NCBI GenBank assembly: GCA_020073665.1
Contig: JAIQEU010000002.1
Location: forward strand, 62,001 to 126,000
From: Terriglobia bacterium
GTDB lineage: Bacteria > Acidobacteriota > Terriglobia > Terriglobales > Acidobacteriaceae
DNA length: 64,000 bases
Reading direction: 5' to 3'
Below the pieces are notes generated by a model that saw only the letters and a program-made list of their open reading frames with translations, searched no databases and was not told the origin of the DNA. The translations under genes and the position numbers were made by a program. Below, piece by piece: positions 1 through 8,727 of the stretch. Positions within the stretch are counted from its first letter, which is position 1. Each line of letters begins with the position of its first letter.

Positions 1-839
1 AGCTTGTCGGCAGTCAGGGTTCCGCTGGTGTGCAGCTGCTTGCCATCGGAATCGAGTTTGCCGTCGAAATCGGCTAGACCCGCGATGCCCGAGGATGGGT
101 CCACGAATCCCGAGGCCGCCAGATCGAGATGCTTGACCGCGACCTGGGCCGAAACCGGCGTCAGGGAAGCATCGCTGTTATTGATCGGCCCGGCCTTGCC
201 ATCGAGTTTCAGATCGCCGCCGCCGGGCAGCTTGGCGGAAAGCGTAAACGGAAACTGCGAGGTAAACGAGAAATCGCGCACCGTGATATTCACCTGGTCG
301 TAAGTCTGCGGTTTGGCGGATGAATTCGCCTTGCCGACTGACAAGCGTCCGTCGTCCACGCTCAGCTTGTTCACGGTGAGGCTGGTCCCCCCGGTGCTCC
401 CGCCGGTTCCCGAACCGGTGGTTCCCGAGGACGGCGCATTCGACTTCGATCCGCCGCCCAGGCTTGAGAAGTTCCACTTGCCTGAGGCTGCATGCAGCAA
501 CGTGATCTCCGGCCGGTCCAGCGTCAGTTCAGTCACGTGCAGCGTTTTGGAGAAGATCAGTGGCATGATTTCCACGCCCACCTTGAGGGACTTTGCCTTC
601 ACGAAGGGAGCCTGGCTGAACGCCGGGTCGTCGGCGATGGCCAGGTCCTCCGCCGAAACCGTCCCCGAAAACAGCGAGAGGCTCAGATTGCCCACCTTGA
701 CCTGGCGGCCCAGGGCGGTCGAAAGATTCGACTCCAGCGTGGGGCCGAAACTGTTCACGTCCACGAAGAAGGGAAGCACGATTACGACTACCAGAATTAC
801 TGCGATGACGATGCCAACAATTTTTAGGACCCGTTTCAT
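1..839 (-). CDS. AsmA-like protein, C-terminus cut by window edge
   Basis: The reading frame is open to the window edge, so only the N-terminal ~279 residues are present. It begins MKRVLKIVGIVIAVILVVV, a single N-terminal membrane anchor. Next comes the pattern usual for AsmA/YhjG-family proteins: a short VDVNSFGPTLESNLSTALGR segment, then LSLFSGTVSAEDLAIADDP and LTLDRPEITLLHAASGKW. A Gly/Ser/Thr-rich linker lies near residues 130-150. AsmA-like proteins are inner-membrane-anchored periplasmic proteins linked to envelope lipid handling. The ATG at 837-839 is preceded by a good Shine-Dalgarno sequence (CGGAGG). The family call is sound; the exact role is not known. Confidence 0.8.
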   Translation of the reverse strand, partial: MKRVLKIVGIVIAVILVVVIVLPFFVDVNSFGPTLESNLSTALGRQVKVGNLSLSLFSGTVSAEDLAIADDPAFSQAPFVKAKSLKVGVEIMPLIFSKTLHVTELTLDRPEITLLHAASGKWNFSSLGGGSKSNAPSSGTTGSGTGGSTGGTSLTVNKLSVDDGRLSVGKANSSAKPQTYDQVNITVRDFSFTSQFPFTLSAKLPGGGDLKLDGKAGPINNSDASLTPVSAQVAVKHLDLAASGFVDPSSGIAGLADFDGKLDSDGKQLHTSGTLTADK

Positions 840-970
840 GGTAGGAATCCTCCGTTCACGTCACAGCTGGTGGGGAAAGCGGGTTCGGAATGACAACGCG
901 GGTAGTGCAGGGTCTCCGGGCTTGCATCAACTGCGACACCTCAAGTCTAGCAAAACGCCGCCCCTCCAGC

Positions 971-2224
971 TCACTTCGGTTCCTGCATTACCTCCGGATT
1001 CGGCAAAGGCGCGTCGTACAACTCCTTCTGCCGTTTGCTGCGTAGAGCATTCATCAGGCGGGTGGTGGTCTGCATTTCCAGCTTCGCGTCTTCGGTCCGC
1101 CCCAGGCGTTGCAGTATCTGGCCGCGCACGTAATGCACGGGATAATTGTCCGGTTCCAATTTGTTGGCGGCATCAATCTCGGCCAAAGCCTCGGTGAATT
1201 TGCCGAGCCGCTGGTAAACCCGCGCCAACTCATAGTGCGAGCTCGCCAGGTTCGGATCCAGGCGCAGCGCCTTGCGCAGCGTCTTAGCAGCTTCCTGATC
1301 CTGCTGCTGCAGCGAATACACCAGCCCAAGCTGGTCGTAGTTGTAGGTGACATCCGGTTCGAGCGCGATGTCCTTGAGAAACTCCGCCTTGGCTTTCTCC
1401 AAATCCTGCTTCTTCAAGTACGCTACGCCCAGGTTAAAATGGACGAACGGCAGTTTGGGATTTGCTTTCGCCGCCACTCCCAGTTCGGTAATGGCTTCAT
1501 CGTATTCTTCCCGGTTAATGTGCGCCTTGCCCATGAGCAAATGAAATTCCGGGGTGTCCTGCCCGGTCTCAACCATCTTGCCCAGAGCACGCTGCTCCAA
1601 GTCCGGACGGTTCGCCTTACTGGCCGAGAGTCCCAGCACATAGAGATAGTTCAACTCGCCCGATGCTTCGTCCCACAAGGGCTCGAGCGCGCGGACTGCG
1701 TCGGCGTAACGCTCGGTGAAGAAGTAGCACAGTCCCAGTAGATGATTGGCCTGCGCCGAACCCGGCGCATCCCGCACTACCGACTCGAACGCAGGAATCG
1801 CCGAGCGAAAATCGTTCTGGCGAAAATAAGCCAGCCCAATATTCAGACGTACTCCCGCCACCGTGGGCGCCAGCCGCTCCGCCTGGTGCAACATTTCCAG
1901 GGCTGCAGTCCACTGCTTGCGCCGCATGTAAACCACACCCAGGTTGGCGTACGCCCCCGCCACCTGCGGATCCACCGCCAGCACGCCGCGAAACGCCCGC
2001 TCCGCCTGGCCAAGGTCCCCGCTCCTCAGGGCCGCTTCGCCTTGCTGGTACAACTGCCGCGGATCTTTGTTCTCCGGCGCGCCCGCCGGGACCTCGGCCG
2101 ATTTTCCTGACGAAAGCCGCGTCCCCGGCTGAGTTTGGGCCGCCGCACGCACCGGCAGGAGACACCAAAAAGCAGCCAGCAGTGCCGCCGCGCACACCCC
2201 CCAGATGCTTGACAGTGGTTTCAC
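971..2224 (-). CDS. Secreted tetratricopeptide-repeat protein
   Basis: A 417-aa protein with an N-terminal signal sequence (hydrophobic AAALLAAFWCLLPVRAAAQ) and about nine TPR units across residues ~55-395, for example AGAYANLGVVYMRRKQWTAA, FVHFNLGVAYLKKQDLEKA and ASSHYELARVYQRLGKFTEA. TPR arrays mediate protein-protein contacts, so it is probably a periplasmic scaffold or assembly factor. No catalytic domain is visible. The start is GTG (reverse complement of 2222-2224) and lacks a strong Shine-Dalgarno sequence, so the exact start is uncertain. It diverges from the LacI-type regulator at 2335, with an inverted repeat between them. Confidence 0.8.
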   Translation of the reverse strand: MKPLSSIWGVCAAALLAAFWCLLPVRAAAQTQPGTRLSSGKSAEVPAGAPENKDPRQLYQQGEAALRSGDLGQAERAFRGVLAVDPQVAGAYANLGVVYMRRKQWTAALEMLHQAERLAPTVAGVRLNIGLAYFRQNDFRSAIPAFESVVRDAPGSAQANHLLGLCYFFTERYADAVRALEPLWDEASGELNYLYVLGLSASKANRPDLEQRALGKMVETGQDTPEFHLLMGKAHINREEYDEAITELGVAAKANPKLPFVHFNLGVAYLKKQDLEKAKAEFLKDIALEPDVTYNYDQLGLVYSLQQQDQEAAKTLRKALRLDPNLASSHYELARVYQRLGKFTEALAEIDAANKLEPDNYPVHYVRGQILQRLGRTEDAKLEMQTTTRLMNALRSKRQKELYDAPLPNPEVMQEPK

Positions 2225-2251
2225 TCTGCTGTAGTGTCCGCCAGCAGCAGC

Positions 2252-2278
2252 CCGAATTCAAGCGATCTGAGAATTCGG
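2252..2278. promoter_or_regulatory. Perfect inverted repeat between divergent genes
   Basis: CCGAATTC at 2252-2259 is repeated as GAATTCGG at 2271-2278 with an 11-nt spacer. It lies between the divergent TPR gene and the LacI-type regulator gene. It could be an operator, possibly for autoregulation, or a hairpin. Most LacI-family operators have shorter spacers, so the assignment is tentative. Confidence 0.35.
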
Positions 2279-2334
2279 ATCGGCAGACCTGGACCGTTTA
2301 GGCTGACGACTGACGACGGAAGACTGACTGCAGC

Positions 2335-3381
2335 ATGGTAACTATTCGCGAGGTGGCGAAGGAGAGCGGCTTTTCGTCGACGACGGTTTCCATCGTCCTC
2401 AACAACGCTCCCTTGTCCCGCTACATTCCCACTGCCACCAAGAAGCGGATCGAGCGCGCCGCCAAGAAACTGGGATACCGCCCCAACCTGTTTGCCCGCT
2501 CGCTGCGCAGCAAACGCAGCCACACCGTCGGGGTCATGGTATTCGACATGACCGACCCCTACTGCACCCTGATCCTGCGCGGCATTGAAAATTCTCTGTA
2601 CCAGGCGTCGTACCTTCCCATCCTCACCGATGTCCACAACGAACGCAGCCGCTTCGAGCGCTACCTTGAGATGCTTCTGGATCGCCGCGTGGAAGCCCTT
2701 ATCGTGCTCGCCAACTGGCTGTTCGTCGACATCGATGTGCTCGCCGACCTGGAGAAGAGCAGCATCCCTACCACCATGATCGGCCGCGAACTGCAGACCG
2801 ACTCCATCAGTTCGGTGACCGTGGATAACGAAGCCGGGGCGCACGCGGCGCTCGAGCACTTGCACTCCCTCGGACATCGCGAGATCGGGTTCATCCGCGG
2901 TCCCAAGACCCTGGCTGACAGCGCCCCCCGCTGGCGGGGTATTCGCTCTTTCGCCAAAGCCGCCGGACTGGAACTGGACCCGCGCCTGATCCTCGACCTG
3001 CCCGAATCCCGCGACCCGATTTCAAGCTTTGAATCCGGCTACAAACTCACCGAGGAACTAATCAAGCAGAAGCGGCCATTCACCGCCTTGCTGGCCTTTG
3101 ACGATATGACCGCCTTTGGCGCCATCCGCGCCCTGGCCAAAGCCGGCCTGCGCGTGCCCGAGCACTGTTCGGTCATCGGGTTCGACGATGTGGCCGCTTC
3201 CAGCCTGTACACACCGCCCCTCACCACGGTCCGCCAGCCCATGGAGGCCATGGGGACGATGGCGGTCGGTATCGCGGTCGAGGGCATCAACGCGGTGCTG
3301 GAAAAGCGCAAGGTCGCCGCCGTACACCGCAAAATGACGCCCGAATTGGTGGTGCGGGAATCCACCCGCAGCCTGCTGTAG
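2335..3381 (+). CDS. LacI-family transcriptional regulator
   Basis: A 348-aa protein of normal LacI/GalR length. Residues 1-55 form the helix-turn-helix plus hinge helix (VTIREVAKESGFSSTTVSIVLN, then KKRIERAAKKLGYRPNLFARSLR). Residues ~62-340 form the periplasmic-binding-protein-like effector domain (VGVMVFDMTDPYC, VTVDNEAGAHAALEHL, ALLAFDDMTAFGAIRAL, VIGFDDVAASSLYTPPLTTVRQP). The effector is usually a sugar or related metabolite. The next gene in the same direction is TonB receptor 1, 258 bp away, which it may control. The start ATG is at 2335. Confidence 0.93.
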   Translation: MVTIREVAKESGFSSTTVSIVLNNAPLSRYIPTATKKRIERAAKKLGYRPNLFARSLRSKRSHTVGVMVFDMTDPYCTLILRGIENSLYQASYLPILTDVHNERSRFERYLEMLLDRRVEALIVLANWLFVDIDVLADLEKSSIPTTMIGRELQTDSISSVTVDNEAGAHAALEHLHSLGHREIGFIRGPKTLADSAPRWRGIRSFAKAAGLELDPRLILDLPESRDPISSFESGYKLTEELIKQKRPFTALLAFDDMTAFGAIRALAKAGLRVPEHCSVIGFDDVAASSLYTPPLTTVRQPMEAMGTMAVGIAVEGINAVLEKRKVAAVHRKMTPELVVRESTRSLL

Positions 3382-3427
3382 GCCGGGATCGCGGGTGGTG
3401 CGAGGGGTGCGGCCCACGATTTTTCGC

Positions 3428-3456
3428 TTGACTTGGCCAAGCCGCTATCTCAATAT
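3428..3456 (+). promoter_or_regulatory. Candidate sigma70-type promoter upstream of TonB receptor 1
   Basis: TTGACT at 3428-3433 (a 5/6 match to the -35 consensus) is followed after 17 nt by CAATAT at 3451-3456, a weak -10 match. The same GCTTGACTTG word occurs upstream of TonB receptor 2 (47736-47745), which supports a shared promoter element. The weak -10 makes the call tentative. Confidence 0.3.
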
Positions 3457-3509
3457 TCATACGTTTTAATAAAAGCATTCAAGCTGTCCGCCGCGGGCTG
3501 CCAACAGCT

Positions 3510-3547
3510 CGTGACCGATGTCACAATTTGCGGTGATAGCGGTCACG
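3510..3547. promoter_or_regulatory. Two tandem CRP/FNR-type palindromes
   Basis: CGTGACCGATGTCACA (3510-3525) and GGTGATAGCGGTCACG (3532-3547) both fit GTGA-N6-TCAC, the CRP half-site arrangement. Their centres are 22 bp apart, about two helical turns, so the sites face the same side of DNA. They lie 92-130 bp upstream of the TonB receptor 1 start. No CRP-family gene is in the window. Confidence 0.5.
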
Positions 3548-3639
3548 CAGGGGGGTGCGGCGGTTGCAGTAGGATGGCGCACTGTTGCGTCGGGATTGGG
3601 GTCTTCAACGGTTCCTGAAGAGGGCCGAAGGGAGCAGCC

Positions 3640-6600
3640 ATGAAATGCCGTCTGGTTTGGTCGACCATTTTCCTGTCGATTCTCTGTGTTCCCGCCGGGC
3701 TTTGGGCGCAGGAAAGCGCCTCCATCACCGGCACCGTCACCGATCCCAGCGGCGCGGCCATTGCCAAGGCCGAGGTCACAGTCAGCAGTCCCGAGCGCGG
3801 CCTCAACCGCACCACGGTCACCAACGACAGCGGCGACTATCTGGTCGCAGGCTTACCTCCGGGACCGGTTAACGTTGCGGTCAGCGCACCAGGTTTCAAG
3901 AAATACGAGGCCAAGGGTGTCATCCTGCGCGTAGGGCAGAAAGCCCGCAATGACGTAGCGTTGCAAGTCGGTGCGGCCAACACCGAGGTCATCGTCGAAG
4001 GCACCTCCGTGGCCCAGGTAGAAACCCAATCCTCCGATCTGGCCGGCACCGTCACCGGAAAGGAAATCACCCAACTGCAGTTGAATGGCCGCAACTTTAC
4101 CCAGTTGGTCACTCTGGTGCCGGGCGTCAGCAACCAGTCAGGGCAGGACGATGCCGGCGTCGGCGTCGGCGGCAACGTTTCCTTTAGCATGAACGGCGGT
4201 CGCACCGAGTACAACAACTGGGAACTGGACGGCGGCGACAACATGGATAACGGCAGCAATACCACGCTGAACGTTTATCCCAGCTTGGAATCCATCGCTG
4301 AGTTCAAAGTGCTCACTTCCAACTACGGCGCGCAGTACGGCCGCAATGGTTCGGGCACGGTGGAAGTGGAAACCAAGTCCGGGACCAACCAGTTCCACGG
4401 AAATGCCTACGAATTCGTGCGCAACGACGTCTTCAACGCCAGAAGTTTTCCCCAGGACACGAACCCTCCCTACAAGAAGAATGACTATGGCTACACCATC
4501 GGCGGCCCCGTGTATATTCCCGGCCTTTACAACAAGGACAAGGACAAGACGTTTTTCTTCTGGTCGCAGGAATGGCGAAAAGAACGTGTGCCCGCGAACC
4601 TTGGCAGCGTGACCGTTCCCTCGCTGGCAGAACGCGGCGGCAGTTTCACCGATTCGTGTTCCCCGGTGCCTGGTGTCATTGATCCGGTGAATTTCCCCAA
4701 CTGCCCGGTTGATCCGTCAACTAACAACCGCTTTCCCGGCGACCAGGTTCCTATTGATACCGTTAACTCCCCGGCTCTCGTAGCCGAGATTCCCGCGCCC
4801 ACCTCAGGCCTGAATACTTGGAATGCTTCTCCCACTCTGCCCACCACCTGGCGCGAGGAATTGTTACGAGTTGACCACAATTTCAACTCAAAAATACGAG
4901 GCACATTCCGCTACATCCACGACTCGTGGAACCAGATTTACCCCACGCCGCTGTGGACGAATGGCACCACTTTCCCAACCATCCAGACCAACTTCAGCGG
5001 GCCCGGCGTCAGCATGGTTGCTCGCCTCACCGCAACAGCCTCCCCCACCCTGCTGAATGAATTTGTCTTCAGCTACACCACCGATCACATTACGCTGGTC
5101 CCGGTAGGCGCCTGGCAGCGGCCCGCCGGCTTGACCTTTGGCTTGTTCCCTGGCGTCGACCAGGGCAAGGTGCCCGGCATCAGCTTGGGCGGCGGGGTAT
5201 TTGACTTTCAAGAAGACGTGGGCTATCTGCCAAACGGTCCTTACAACTCCAACCCGACCTACACCTATCGCGATAACGTCAGCAAGATCGTAGGCAAGCA
5301 CAACCTGCAATTTGGTGCCTATTTCGTGGCGGCCCAGAAGAACGAGTTGGCTGCACCGGGCACCGCCACTAATGGCTCGCTCACGTTTGACGCCACGAAC
5401 GCCGGGGTTAGTACCGGTAACGCTTTTGCGGACTTGCTGATCGGCCGTGTTTCGTCCTTTACTCAGACCAGTGCCCAGCCCAAGTTCTACAACCGCTACA
5501 AAATACTTGAGCCCTATTTCCAGGATGACTGGCATGTCACCAGCCACCTCACCCTGAACCTCGGCCTGCGAGTCAGCTTGTTCGGCACTTACCGGGAGCG
5601 CTACCACAACGAATACAACTTCGACCTCAACAGTTATGTGCCCGGCAACAGCAGCGTGGATCCGGCTACTGGCTTAGTGATTGGCGATGCCTTTAATGGC
5701 GTCGTCCAATGCGGGGTGACCCCCGGAATACCGGACAGTTGTATGAAGGGGCATCTCTTCAACCCGGCTCCTCGCATCGGGTTTGCCTGGGACCCAAAAG
5801 GGGATGGCAAGACCGCGATTCGCGGTGGATACGGCATATTCTTCGAACACACCAACGGCAACGAAGCCAATGCTGAATCCCTGGAACCTGCTGCCAGTCC
5901 GGCGGTGCAAACCACCAGCATCAGCAATTTGACTTCTTACAGCCAAATTGTTCCCCAGGGAACCGGTGGTTGTCCGGTAGCGGCAACCTCGATTTGCACT
6001 TCGCCGTTGCAGATGATTTCGATCCCCAACAAGGCGATGTTCCCCTACGTCCAGCAATGGCACTTGGACATCCAGCACGAGCTCTTCAAGAACACCGTGG
6101 CTACCGTTTCGTACGTGGGCAGTAAGGGAACGCATTTGACACGCATTCTTGACTTGAACCAGCTGCGGCCTACGCCTCTAAGCCAGAATCCCTACGCGCC
6201 GGGAGAATTCATTGACGCGGACCCAACCTCACCAACTTTCAACACGGATTGCTCTGCGCCCACCGTGACCGTGAATGGCGTCCCGGTTACGGGACAAGCC
6301 GGCATCAATGTGCAGGTTGCTGGCTGCGGCGCCAACGCCGACTTGTTCCGCACCCAGTTCCCCGGTATCGGCTCCATCACCCGCATAGAGGAACAGGCTT
6401 CCTCCGTTTATCACGCGCTGCAGGTTTCGGGCCGGCACACGGTAGGCGGGCTGCAACTTAGCCTGTCGTACACCTACAGCCATTCCATTGATGACTCTTC
6501 TTCAGCCAGGGACGCGATTATCTTAAATACCTTTGATCTAGCCAGGGCTCGTGCCAGTTCCAACTTCGACCAGCGGCACTTGTTCACCCTGAGCTACGTG

Positions 6601-7227
6601 TACGATGTGCCGTTCTTCAAGAGTCCGGGGCTGACACACACCTTACTCGGAGGATGGCAATGGTCGGGCATTACCACCATTCAGACGGGCACTCCATTTA
6701 GCGTCGCCGACGGCGTGATTGGCGACAACGCTGGCGTAGGCAATGGCGTCAGTGTCAATTCGGCCCAGTCCTATGCCGACGTGGTGGGTGATCCCAAATC
6801 CAACATCCCCAGCTTTGCTTTCCCTGGATTTGGACCGCTGTTCTATAACCCATCGGCGTTCGCTCAACCACGAGGCCTGACCTTTGGCGACTCGCCACGG
6901 AACTTCCTGATCAATCCCCGGCGCACTAACTTCGACATGTCCTTGTTTAAGCACTTCGCCATCAAGGAGAGCATAGCTTTCGAATTCCGCGCCGAGGCCT
7001 TCAACGTCTTCAACCACATCGAATACGCATGGCTGGGAGGCGACCTGGGCTCGGCGGCGTCGAACAGCCCCTTTTCCAACTCGAACAACACTGCCACTTG
7101 CTATACGCAAGTGGATGCCACCTGCATCCAACCCACTTCGGTTGGAGGGGGTGGAAACGGGTACTTCCGTCCCGCGGCAGCGCACAACGGCCGCATCCTG
7201 CAGTTAGGAGCGAAATTTATCTTCTAG
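3640..7227 (+). CDS. TonB-dependent receptor, Oar-like (receptor 1)
   Basis: A 1195-aa outer-membrane protein with a signal peptide ending near residue 24 (LCVPAGLWAQE). Residues ~28-105 form a carboxypeptidase-regulatory-like beta-sandwich (ITGTVTDPSGAAIAKAEVTV). A plug domain follows (ITQLQLNGRNFTQLVTLVPG, then SIAEFKVLTSNYGAQYGRNG), and then a large beta barrel with repeated motifs such as SKIVGKHNLQFGAYF and RIGFAWDPKGDGKTAIRGGY. It ends with an aromatic residue (GAKFIF), as beta-barrel proteins do. Such receptors import large or scarce substrates using TonB energy; the ligand cannot be read from sequence. It follows a LacI-type regulator and carries CRP-type sites upstream. A bidirectional terminator lies just after it. 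Confidence 0.92.
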   Translation: MKCRLVWSTIFLSILCVPAGLWAQESASITGTVTDPSGAAIAKAEVTVSSPERGLNRTTVTNDSGDYLVAGLPPGPVNVAVSAPGFKKYEAKGVILRVGQKARNDVALQVGAANTEVIVEGTSVAQVETQSSDLAGTVTGKEITQLQLNGRNFTQLVTLVPGVSNQSGQDDAGVGVGGNVSFSMNGGRTEYNNWELDGGDNMDNGSNTTLNVYPSLESIAEFKVLTSNYGAQYGRNGSGTVEVETKSGTNQFHGNAYEFVRNDVFNARSFPQDTNPPYKKNDYGYTIGGPVYIPGLYNKDKDKTFFFWSQEWRKERVPANLGSVTVPSLAERGGSFTDSCSPVPGVIDPVNFPNCPVDPSTNNRFPGDQVPIDTVNSPALVAEIPAPTSGLNTWNASPTLPTTWREELLRVDHNFNSKIRGTFRYIHDSWNQIYPTPLWTNGTTFPTIQTNFSGPGVSMVARLTATASPTLLNEFVFSYTTDHITLVPVGAWQRPAGLTFGLFPGVDQGKVPGISLGGGVFDFQEDVGYLPNGPYNSNPTYTYRDNVSKIVGKHNLQFGAYFVAAQKNELAAPGTATNGSLTFDATNAGVSTGNAFADLLIGRVSSFTQTSAQPKFYNRYKILEPYFQDDWHVTSHLTLNLGLRVSLFGTYRERYHNEYNFDLNSYVPGNSSVDPATGLVIGDAFNGVVQCGVTPGIPDSCMKGHLFNPAPRIGFAWDPKGDGKTAIRGGYGIFFEHTNGNEANAESLEPAASPAVQTTSISNLTSYSQIVPQGTGGCPVAATSICTSPLQMISIPNKAMFPYVQQWHLDIQHELFKNTVATVSYVGSKGTHLTRILDLNQLRPTPLSQNPYAPGEFIDADPTSPTFNTDCSAPTVTVNGVPVTGQAGINVQVAGCGANADLFRTQFPGIGSITRIEEQASSVYHALQVSGRHTVGGLQLSLSYTYSHSIDDSSSARDAIILNTFDLARARASSNFDQRHLFTLSYVYDVPFFKSPGLTHTLLGGWQWSGITTIQTGTPFSVADGVIGDNAGVGNGVSVNSAQSYADVVGDPKSNIPSFAFPGFGPLFYNPSAFAQPRGLTFGDSPRNFLINPRRTNFDMSLFKHFAIKESIAFEFRAEAFNVFNHIEYAWLGGDLGSAASNSPFSNSNNTATCYTQVDATCIQPTSVGGGGNGYFRPAAAHNGRILQLGAKFIF

Positions 7228-7242
7228 CGGTGGGCGAGCAAA

Positions 7243-7280
7243 AAGAGATCCTGGCCTTCGCGAGAGGCCAGGATTTCTTG
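7243..7280. terminator. Bidirectional intrinsic terminator between convergent genes
   Basis: ATCCTGGCCT (7248-7257) pairs perfectly with AGGCCAGGAT (7265-7274) around a 7-nt loop. Read on the minus strand the stem is followed by CTCTTTTT, a proper U-tract for the trans-sulfuration gene. On the plus strand it is followed by the weaker TTCTTG, for receptor 1. Confidence 0.8.
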
Positions 7281-7300
7281 TTGCATTCGTAGGCGCGGAA

Positions 7301-7311
7301 ACTAACGACTA
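7301..7311 (-). repeat. Stop-codon-overlapping short repeat, copy 1
   Basis: On the minus strand this reads TAGTCGTTAGT, and its first three bases are the stop codon of the trans-sulfuration gene. Near-identical copies overlap the stop codons at 15030 and 25690. Confidence 0.5.
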
Positions 7312-8514
7312 ACGACCTACTTCCGCGTGTTGCGGTGAGGCGCTCACCACCGCCAGCGCTTGCTCCAAATCCGCGATCAGGTCTTCCGCGTTCTCGATCC
7401 CAACTGAAATTCGTATCAGTTGCTCGGTGATTCCCATCTTCGCGCGCTGCTCAGCCGGGACCGTGAGATGGGACGTCAACGCCGGCATGCATACTAGCGA
7501 ATCCACGCCGCCCAGGCTGGGCGCCAGGGTGAACAAATGGAGCGATTCGGTCAGCCGGCGAGCGTCTGCGCCGGTACCGTCCACCTCGAAGCTGACCACG
7601 CCACCTCCGCCCTGCATCTGATCGAGCGCCAGCGCGTGCTGCGGGTGATCTTCAAGAAACGGGTAGTGCACCTGCTTTACCTTGGGATGCCGCGCCAGAT
7701 ACTGCGCCACTCGCAGCGCGTTCAGATTATGCCGCTGCACTCGCACCGCCAGCGTCTTGATGCCGCGCAGCAGCAGCCAGGCGGCATGCGGGTCGAGAAT
7801 TCCGCCGAGCGTGGTACGGGTATCGCGGATCTGGTCTACGAGGTCTTTGCGGCCGGCGACGATTCCGCAAATCAGATCGGAGTGTCCGCCATAGTATTTG
7901 GTGCCCGAGTGCATCACCAGGTCAATACCGTATTCTGCCGGGCGCACATTGATAGGCGTCGCAAACGTGCTGTCGATCAGGCTGATCAGGTTGTGCTGTT
8001 TGGCCAACGCCGCGGCCTTGCGCAAATCGACCACCCGCAGCGTGGGATTGGTGGGCGACTCCAGGTACAACAGCTTGGTGTTGGGACGGATTGCGCGAGC
8101 ATGCTGCTCGTATTCGGTGGTGTCGACAAATGTAGTTTCAACGCCGAGCTTGGGCAACCACTCGCTCAGGAACTTGATGGCCCCGCCATAGATGTCACGC
8201 TGCGCCACAACGTGGTCGCCACTCTTCAGCAGAGCGAGGATCGAACTGGTGATAGCGCCCATGCCGGAAGCAAACAGCAGCGCCGCGTCAGTTCCTTCCA
8301 ACTCTGCGATGGCCCCTTCCGCCACGCTGTTCGTCGGATTGCCGTAACGCGTGTAGTACGCGTCGGTGCCGGTGGCGCGCACCTGCTGCTCGTTGTCGGT
8401 GACCTCGAAAGTGGAAGTCTGGTAGATGGGCGTGGCCAGCGGCGCGTGCTTGCGGCTGAGGTCGGTGCCGCCGCGGACGGCCTCAGTTTCCTGACGGTGC
8501 TTGTGCTTTTTCAT
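7309..8514 (-). CDS. PLP-dependent trans-sulfuration enzyme (cystathionine gamma-synthase type)
   Basis: A 401-aa Cys/Met-metabolism PLP enzyme. Landmarks are YTRYGNPT (residues ~54-61), the cofactor-stacking segment FASGMGAITS (81-90), and the PLP lysine K206 in MHSGTKYYGGHSD. The C-terminal half carries the usual SLGGVDSLVCMPA substrate loop and ITEQLIRISVGIENAEDL. The family covers cystathionine gamma-synthase, cystathionine gamma-lyase and O-acylhomoserine sulfhydrylase, which sequence reading alone cannot separate. Divergent thrC-thrB next door share homoserine-derived substrates, which favours a methionine-biosynthesis role. Its TAG stop lies inside a short repeat. The region between the two divergent genes (8515-8727) shows no riboswitch I can recognise. 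Confidence 0.88.
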   Translation of the reverse strand: MKKHKHRQETEAVRGGTDLSRKHAPLATPIYQTSTFEVTDNEQQVRATGTDAYYTRYGNPTNSVAEGAIAELEGTDAALLFASGMGAITSSILALLKSGDHVVAQRDIYGGAIKFLSEWLPKLGVETTFVDTTEYEQHARAIRPNTKLLYLESPTNPTLRVVDLRKAAALAKQHNLISLIDSTFATPINVRPAEYGIDLVMHSGTKYYGGHSDLICGIVAGRKDLVDQIRDTRTTLGGILDPHAAWLLLRGIKTLAVRVQRHNLNALRVAQYLARHPKVKQVHYPFLEDHPQHALALDQMQGGGGVVSFEVDGTGADARRLTESLHLFTLAPSLGGVDSLVCMPALTSHLTVPAEQRAKMGITEQLIRISVGIENAEDLIADLEQALAVVSASPQHAEVGR

Positions 8515-8727
8515 CCCGGACTCCTAGCCCTACCGACAGCGGGCCGGCAAGGGCTTCACAGAAGACTATCGTTCGACCGCCAACCGGGCAAGCCTACTTT
8601 CGCCGGGCCGCCCCCGTACCCTTTATAATTCCTCCACTCCCTGGATGCCGGCCTGCCGCACCAGGTCAGGTAGGGATAGACGAGCGGCACGGTACCAAAC
8701 ACCCGGCGCTTTCGACACCCAGCAAAC

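Noticed and set aside
178-477. Several overlapping frames of about 100 codons on the opposite strand at the left edge
   Set aside because: They are shadows of the AsmA-like gene, which is open to the window edge.
8515-8727. Possible SAM-type riboswitch before the trans-sulfuration gene
   Set aside because: Read on both strands I do not find the conserved core of SAM-I, SAM-II or SAH riboswitches.
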